From the NCBI GenBank assembly GCA_900617975.1, contig UZAE01012495.1, forward strand, positions 9,494-39,330: DNA of 29,837 nt. Reading direction: 5' to 3'. The stretch comes from Rodentolepis nana. Lineage: Eukaryota; Platyhelminthes; Cestoda; Cyclophyllidea; Hymenolepididae. The notes under the pieces were generated by a model. The model saw only the letters and a list, made by a program, of their open reading frames with translations, had not been told where the DNA came from and searched no databases. A program made the translations under genes and the position numbers. Every line of letters starts with the position of its first letter. Positions within the stretch are counted from its first letter, which is position 1. This document shows positions 23,742 through 29,837 of the stretch, piece by piece.

Positions 23742-25197
23742 AGTAGTCTTTTTTTACTTAAATATTATCTCCTGATGGAGTTGTAGTTTGTCATTTTTAA
23801 TGCGGGACAAGAATGTAAAGGTTATTCGTGTAATTAGAATATTTTCTTCCGGGAAAAAGTGCTATGAGACCCCATTAAACGTCTATGATGCATTTGAGTG
23901 AAATTCGCAATATTCATTCCCGTGTATAAGATTATCGATCGTTGAATTTATTCACTCGCACCATTGAAGATCTTGCTCCTGTGGTTATTGGCAAACTGGA
24001 TAATCAATCCCGTTTTGCACTCCAACTCAATTTAAGTAACTTCAATTTCTGTTTAAAAAAGGCAGCTGTATGAGATACTAAATATTTTTTTTTGGGGGGG
24101 GGGGGGGAATCGATTCGAGTCATCTCAATAATTTCGAAAATAACAAGGCTTGCTTTAACCAACTATAAAAAAAATTCGCAGCTTATTTTAGTCACCTTAT
24201 ACCAGTCGGAGAAATAAGTCAAAATATGAACCAAATCTGATTTGGGAATATTTCCGGCTCTTCATGCAAATTTCGCCCAAACAGGAGTTTGACGCTGCTT
24301 TTACTGTGCTAATGTTCGATGGAAAGAACCAGTTGGTCTTAACAAATCAGTAAAAACTACATTTCGTGAAAAGCAGAGGTGGCAAAAATGCCACTTATCA
24401 GACTGAAAGCCACAAGGTTGTGACAGCAAGATCGATGCGAGCCTCGTTGAATTAACTTTTATGGAAATGTCAAAAGTATCCAGAGCATTTCTCATTTGGA
24501 GCAAAATACTCAGGGACCAAGTTTTCATAAGATTTCATCTTATGGCCACCTATTTGCTTCTCCTAGCAATGCACTGCTTACCGGGATTTAGTTAGTATCA
24601 TTTTTAAAGGAAGGCAAAGAGCCCTCCTTACTGCTTACCTCAAAACCAGCTATCAATTTACCCATGTTATGAATATAGTTAGAGCCAAGTTGATCAACGT
24701 TTTACTGATATAATTGGCATAAAACATGTCCGTCTCATATGACAAGAAGACCTCTGGATACTTTGTCTACATAATAATTATTCAATGTACTAGTAAACCT
24801 TAAAAGTTAACGAAATAAGAAGGATCGATTGCGGGATGCTGCACAGTACATTGAACCAAATAACAGGTATGAAATTACTGCCGAAATTAACTAACAGAAG
24901 GGTGAACGTATAGCATAATTAACGATAAACTAGAATTAATAATATTGCATGTTGCAAGGACACTACAGATAAATGGTTAAGAGGATGGTGTATCCACTCC
25001 AAAGAATTCCAGAATGTTCGATATCGAGTATGCATCATTTCCAACCTAGTAACAAAACTATTAAATTCCATATTCAAGTTACTATACGGCGACAGTACAA
25101 ACTAACTGCTTCCATCGCACATAAACGAAAAAAGTCCATTACCTTTACATGTAAAAAATTTTATAGATTTCAGATAGTAAAAATCATTAATATCACG
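23742..25197. other. Convergent intergenic region TATDN1/TM2D3
   Basis: Holds the 3' UTRs of both genes. An ATTAAA hexamer at 23874-23879 is a possible TATDN1 polyadenylation signal. A 14-G run lies at 24094-24107. Small open frames at 24301-24528 and 24973-25227 have no recognisable features. Confidence 0.55.
23874..23879 (+). terminator. Possible polyadenylation signal of TATDN1
   Basis: ATTAAA, 132 bases after the stop codon. In DNA this AT-rich a hexamer alone is weak evidence. Confidence 0.35.
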
Positions 25198-25797
25198 TTA
25201 CTTGGAAGGAGTGCTACTCCAGTATGAGGGATCACCGGAAGGACAGATGTAACCGACGACAACGAGTACAAAATCCACAACACTCCAGACTCCGAGACCA
25301 CCGAAAGTAAAAAGTTTTCCAAGGCCTTCCCTCCACATACCGAGGTAGAACCGATCGGCGCCCAAACCACCAAGAAATAAACTCAGGGTAACGGTTGTGC
25401 CATAGCTTTTTCCGGTCGGGTGAACACAATGGCGCATCCGAAGAAATTCTCGACGACCCAGACAGACAATTGATGATTTTGCATAACAACGGGCAACATA
25501 GTAACTGCGAGCGACACCGGGTTGAGTACAATCGTGCAATGGTGGACTACAGACATATTCAGATTCCTTAGTGAGTTGATGACAATAGCGGCAAATCATT
25601 TTACGAAGATGAATAGGGTTCGTATTATTTGGGGCACTTTGGCACGATACCAGAGATTTACACTGTACATCAATAACTGCCCCATACCGACAAGTATCAT
25701 CAAATTCGCACTCAATTTTATCAGCACTTATCTTCGAGCAAGAAGGAATAGCCAACGTCAAATATACTTGACAAAAAAACAAAACTGAAAACAGCAT
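25198..25797 (-). CDS. TM2D3: TM2 domain protein 3 (almondex homologue)
   Basis: Single uninterrupted exon, 199 aa, starting at an ATG. A hydrophobic N terminus (MLFSVLFFCQVYLTLA) is a likely signal peptide. It is followed by a cysteine-rich extracellular part with an N-glycosylation sequon (NNT) and CRYC, then two membrane segments forming the TM2 domain (about residues 130-190). The loop holds the conserved ADRFYLG with the DRF motif, and the block REGLGKLFTFGGLGVW is the hallmark of the TM2D3/almondex subfamily as opposed to TM2D1 or TM2D2. Drosophila almondex is a maternal factor needed for Notch signalling; human TM2D3 is membrane-located and has been linked to phagocytosis and neurodegeneration. 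The C terminus differs from the usual GPxDGSxY ending (CPSGDPSYW here, plus a short SSTPSK extension). It diverges from PIH1D2 across 335 bp. Confidence 0.93.
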   Translation of the reverse strand: MLFSVLFFCQVYLTLAIPSCSKISADKIECEFDDTCRYGAVIDVQCKSLVSCQSAPNNTNPIHLRKMICRYCHQLTKESEYVCSPPLHDCTQPGVARSYYVARCYAKSSIVCLGRREFLRMRHCVHPTGKSYGTTVTLSLFLGGLGADRFYLGMWREGLGKLFTFGGLGVWSVVDFVLVVVGYICPSGDPSYWSSTPSK

Positions 25798-26132
25798 ATC
25801 ACCTAGTATTTCAAAACAGGATACATCTTGTAAAATAATTAAAGCAGATCAAGCTAAACGACTTTAACTAGCATAAAAACCAACATAGATAACTCATCCT
25901 GTCCGCCAGACCTTATGTTGATACAAACAAATTACAAATGTGATAGTTCGAAATGAATATCCGATCCCACTTTAGTGCATTCATTTTATTTCTTCTATAA
26001 ATAATATTAATTTTGATTCACTTTATTTTAAACGTTTTGTCTATGATAAATGCTGTTTCTATGATGGATGCCTAATTCTTTGACCTTTAATCCACCAGTA
26101 AAAATACCCTTTGTGCATCTGCACATTTTAAA
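25798..26132. promoter_or_regulatory. Head-to-head intergenic region, TM2D3/PIH1D2
   Basis: 335 bp between two divergent start codons, so it must contain both promoters and leaders, or act as one bidirectional promoter. No individual element can be assigned. Confidence 0.5.
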
Positions 26133-27170
26133 ATGAGTGTTGTTTCCCCTTCGGAAGTTGATGGAATTTGGAAAATGCTCGATGAAATGGCTACTAATGA
26201 TCCAGTTAGCTATCAGAAATTTATAGTTGAACAATTAAAAAAGGCACCTGATATTCTCAGTCAACCGCAGTGTAGAGGATTTCTTAGGTGTACACTTAAA
26301 GTAGGCTTGCCTATTTTGTGCAAATTTCAGTCAAGTTGTTCAATATTCATCAATCTCTGTGAATGGCAACTTATCGACAAACCAGAATCAGAAACAGCTC
26401 CTATTCCATTCTATTGTGGAGGCATTTATAGTGCCAATAATGGTAAAATGTTCGTTAAATTGCTACACGTTCTTTTAGCAAAGGTCACCTGTGTCGCCAT
26501 GCATCCATCAGTGTTTGCCCATTATAACATTTTCCAAACAGCAAGAAAACGCGATTCTCATATAAATCAACTTCTTACATTGATAATTCTTTTTATAAAG
26601 CATGAGAAAAGTATTCACACGATTGAGTGGGAGGAAATAAATGCTAAAAAATTAGTAAAATTCGACATCACTTGGCGTTCAGAACCTTATGGAGGTGAGT
26701 CTGAAATGCTCAAATCTCTGCGTCATGAGAAATTCTTTCTTGGCAATACTTCTGAACACCTACTGGATTCGAAAAACACGGCTACGCTAGATACTTGCTC
26801 TAGTATTACACCAGAAATTGAACAGTCTCTTTCAGAACCAATAGGAAACTCAAAACTAGTCCAAGAAGTTAAACCTACTCCCTGCTGGCGTCTCAGCAGG
26901 CACAACAGAAAGCCCAACACCTGCCAGTACGTTATCATATTGCCCATGGGCTTGAAAATGGAGAACTGCACACTGGACATATCTGAAGTAGGTATCGACC
27001 AATCTCAAAACTCGCTTCCTTAGACAACTCTCTCATTACAACTAAGAAATAATCCCGTATGCCCAGAAACCTTCAGTGCCCAATTCGACAAACCAATCAA
27101 CACCCAATTAGCAAAAGCAAAATACATTAAAAACAAGCATTGTCTGTCCGTAACTGCCCCATTTCTATGA
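26133..27170 (+). CDS. PIH1D2: PIH1 domain-containing protein 2
   Basis: PIH-family HSP90 co-chaperone; relatives assemble R2TP-like complexes and preassemble axonemal dyneins. Best model has four exons: 26133-26300, 26331-26442, 26479-26987, 27024-27170 (936 nt, 311 aa, against about 315 in human). The introns are 30, 36 and 36 nt. The N-terminal block IWKMLDEMATNDPVSYQKFI and IFINLCEW (residues 61-68) match PIH1D2, and AKVTCVAMHPSVF lies after the second splice. The C-terminal part (KPINTQLAKAKYIKNK, ending LSVTAPFL) matches the end of the CS-like domain and is only reached through the third intron. The first two introns are stop-free multiples of three, so an unspliced 296-aa reading frame also exists; it inserts 10 and 12 residues in conserved blocks and lacks the true C terminus. 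It is tail-to-tail with the kinase gene. Confidence 0.86.
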
Positions 27171-27185
27171 AATGAAACTTATTAA

Positions 27186-27191
27186 AATAAA
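27186..27191 (+). terminator. Polyadenylation signal of PIH1D2
   Basis: AATAAA, 16 bases after the PIH1D2 stop codon, overlapping an ATTAAA at 27181-27186. A very short 3' UTR would leave room for the convergent kinase gene whose stop lies at 27340. Confidence 0.55.
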
Positions 27192-27339
27192 ATATCTAAA
27201 ATCCTCAAAGAAAGACATCGGCATTCATAATATTATTTACAGTAAATAAAGGGGTGAAAGTATATCTACAATACAGATTTAGCAGAATACTCGCTATACA
27301 CAGGAGTAGTAGAGTTCATTACTGGGTCAGCAAAGCGGC

Positions 27340-28943
27340 CTAGCTTAGATCCTTAGAAGGCAAGTCATTCGTCGTCTGAATTGAAGCATCACTACTCTCT
27401 TGAATAGACGCGGTATTTGAAGCTAACTCAGTCAGGAGAGAAAGGATGGTACTTTGAGCATCTGCTGAAGAACTTTCCCCATTCCCCAGAATCGACTGGA
27501 AGACATCGACAATACTTGGGTCGGATTTTATTGCTTCTTGCAGCAGTTTTTCTGGGGTACTGAATTGCAATGCAGACGTCAAGTCCGCCAGTAAATTTAA
27601 TGCCGGTTTCTCTGAAGTCGGTACTTCCGGCATTAATTCAGCTAAATTATCTGTTGATGATGAGGATGAAATTTTAGCACCCAGATTAATCGGAGGCAGT
27701 TCAAAGTTCGACTGCGGTTTGGAACTATTTGTAGAGGTAGAAGAAACAGGCTGTTGTTGCTGACTAGAATCCCGGGAAATAATTCCCAATTTTTGGTTTC
27801 TAATCTCCTGCCTTTGATGCTGCATATCCTTTCTCCTCTTTTTACTCCACATTTCATGACAATGGAGATTTTCGGGAACTCTAAAAACAATGATTAATTA
27901 AACAAATCTCAATTTTACTTTGGAGGTGGGATCTTCGCCGAGTCAATATTCTTCAACCAATTTGATTCCAGAGCGTCTTTAGCACTGCATCGTTTTCGTG
28001 GATCAAGACTTAACATTGAATCGAGAAGATCTAAAGCCATAGGAGGGAGCCTACAAATGATGAATTATATAAAACCCAACACTCGACCTACATTGAATAA
28101 TCCTGCCTCAGACGGCGTTTAAACGGATACTTTGGTCTAAAAACGTGGAACATTGGCAGTCGTTCAACGCCCGGCCAAGTTTGGGGATCTGGGCAACCAC
28201 AAACCCTAGAGATCACTTGAAGTTGTTCCATTTCTTCATTTGCGGCAAACATTGGTTTTAATGTAAAAAGTTCACCGAGGATGCAACCACAAGACCAAAT
28301 ATCAACAGCCGGACCATACCGCTCTTCACCAAGAAGCAGCTCAGGAGGTCGGTACCAGAGGGTAATAACCTTGTTGGTATAAGGTCGCTCCTTATCATCG
28401 GCAAAGTAGAGTCGAGCCAGACCAAAGTCTGCTATCTTAAGCTGGCCCCTATTGTTGATGAGAATGTTAGAACACTTGATATCACGATGTAGGAAATTCT
28501 TGTTGTGGCAGTAGTTAATGCCAAGCATTAGCTGCTTCATTAGTGAAGCAACTTGAAGTTCAGAGAACTGTACAACGCCAGAAGCCAGTAGACCATAGAG
28601 ATCATGATCCATATAGTCAAAGACCAGAAAGAAAGCGCCCTTGTCTTTCTTAAAATCGCTAGGGTTATCCTTATCGGTGACAATCTCACAGAGATTAACG
28701 ATGTTTTCGTGATGGAGTTGACGAAGAATCTTTATCTCTCGCACAGCGGTGATTGGAAATCCCTCGCGTTCATTCTCGAGGCGTACTTTCTTAAGAGCCT
28801 TTATCTCACCAGTGAGACAGTCACGGGCTCGATAAACGTGGCCGTAAGTTCCTTCTCCGACCTGGTCCAAGGTTTCGAATGCACTTACTGAACGCTCGCC
28901 CCAGGTTAGGTTATTTCTAGTCTTGCTTCGGAGTCCACATATT
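27340..28943 (-). CDS. CDK12: CDK12/CDK13-type cyclin-dependent kinase (3' exons; 5' end not found)
   Basis: Transcription-elongation kinase that, with cyclin K, phosphorylates the RNA polymerase II C-terminal domain in the nucleus. Three exons join in frame: 28943-28092, 28050-27919, 27880-27340, with introns of 41 and 38 nt; about 507 residues are visible. Kinase landmarks in order: GEGTYGHVY (glycine loop), ALKKV (ATP lysine), PITAVREIK (cyclin-binding helix), HRDIKCSN (catalytic loop), ADFGLA (metal-binding), [16 protein letters not shown] (T-loop with its threonine), [17 protein letters not shown]. Exon 3 contributes [11 protein letters not shown], the HE motif and basic cluster of the C-terminal extension that distinguishes CDK12/13 from most other CDKs, followed by a Q/S-rich tail. 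Upstream, [17 protein letters not shown] matches the segment just before the kinase domain. The usual RS-rich N terminus would lie on exons further right, possibly outside the window. CDK12 and CDK13 cannot be separated; one ancestral gene is likely. Confidence 0.93.
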
Positions 28944-29558
28944 CTAAAATCAGTAACTGAGCATATGAGCGCAAAACACTACCGATCAAAGTTTGAGACT
29001 TTCTTTGCTACACTTAACAAAAGCGCAAAAGTGAGTAAACAAATAGCAAATTTGAATTGGAGCGGATAACCAGAGGTGACGATAAATGCGAGTACACTTT
29101 AAAAACCTTCCATTAACCTAAAACTATGTTCCACCACGCATACATTACCATTTTTAATTATGACGGATACAATTAAAGAGTACAGGAAACAGGTAAAATT
29201 AAGAACAATGGTTGTGCTGAAGTAGTCGTGATCTACAATATCAGATAAAAGAGAAATTTGACATTCACCTGAAATTGATTAAAATATCTATCCATCCACT
29301 CTTTTATCAGTTGCAAAATTAATCTGCTTGCGACCCCACTATTTCATACATTTCCAGTCAACGACGGAGTCTTCTTCGACAAAAAAGCCCTTACACTAAA
29401 ATAGATGAACATGAAAATCAGAAATGTTAATAAAGGAATTTCAAAACATGTCTAAATTCACGTTTGTAACACGAACAACAGATAAGTAAAGTTCCCATTA
29501 CAAAAAATACTATGGAAGAATTTCCGAATCTTTGCATAAATTAAATCAGTCAAAGAAG
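28944..29558. other. Likely intron or 5' region of the kinase gene
   Basis: Begins at the acceptor TACTGATTTTAG of the first visible kinase exon. On the minus strand an open frame continues upstream through a possible 39-nt intron (28944-28982), but its residues are hydrophobic and do not resemble the RS-rich N terminus of CDK12, so no exon was called. Confidence 0.5.
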
Positions 29559-29837
29559 GAGTATGCGCTAGGCTTACCTCCACGTGGTGCACCTTTGGCA
29601 ACGTATATTCGTACGGCAAAAAGTCTATAAACCGGCAGTTGACTTCTGAGTTCAAGCTATCATGACCCCACTGTACGTCATATTCGACCACTTTCACAGT
29701 ACTCACCTCACCTTTCATCTATCTTTAACGTCTTTAAAACAATCTTCTGTACCCACCCCCCTCTCGACTTTTTTCCCATTGATGTTCCTCTCCCTCCGTG
29801 AAGTCTGAAGTCAACTAAGGGGCTAATGATAACTATC
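29559..29837 (+). repeat. SINE-like family copy 8 (cut by window edge)
   Basis: Forward copy with a well-kept head (TACCTCCACGTGGTGCACC), the AACCGGCAGTTGACTTCTGA block, and the body up to CTAATGATAACTATC at the last base of the window. The tail lies beyond the edge. In the head repeat, TAGGCTT faces AAGTCTA, keeping pairing as G-U. Confidence 0.88.

Overview
This is a stretch of AT-rich eukaryotic nuclear DNA. All genes are spliced with GT-AG introns, several of them extremely short (30-50 nt, with repeated sizes of 36 and 42 nt). Short interspersed and LTR-derived repeats lie between genes. Five conserved animal genes, the minimal introns and the repeat-rich spacers best fit a flatworm, probably a parasitic one (cestode or trematode). 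That is an inference; the sequence does not settle class or species.

Left part (1-17516): about 17.5 kb with no recognisable protein gene. It holds seven copies of one ~330-bp SINE-like family (an eighth runs off the right edge), three of them with clear 10-12 bp target-site duplications. It also holds two solo LTRs of one retrotransposon family, each with its own 4-bp duplication (GATT; GTAC), a 73-nt tRNA-like sequence that may be a SINE head, two (TA)n microsatellites and several long G/C homopolymers. The rest reads as intergenic or deep intronic DNA.

Right part (17517-28943): five genes with alternating strands. Minus-strand nucleostemin (GNL3-type GTPase, 6 exons, 485 aa) diverges from plus-strand TATDN1 (TatD-type nuclease, 4 exons, 300 aa). 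Then come minus-strand TM2D3/almondex (single exon, 199 aa) diverging from plus-strand PIH1D2 (4 exons, 311 aa, spliced with 30-36 nt introns), and finally minus-strand CDK12/13-type kinase (three 3' exons seen; the N-terminal exons are not found). The gene pairs are head-to-head (GNL3/TATDN1, 612 bp; TM2D3/PIH1D2, 335 bp) or tail-to-tail (PIH1D2/CDK12, 169 bp). The products act in separate housekeeping processes: ribosome biogenesis, DNA end processing, Notch-related membrane function, HSP90 co-chaperoning for cilia, and RNA polymerase II elongation. No shared pathway is evident.

The most interesting points are the stop-free, multiple-of-three micro-introns in PIH1D2 that make gene and open frame look alike, its hidden C-terminal exon, a conserved inverted repeat in the SINE head, and a splice acceptor one base upstream of the TATDN1 start codon. 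I found no convincing new enzyme system; the novelty here is in repeats and gene structure.
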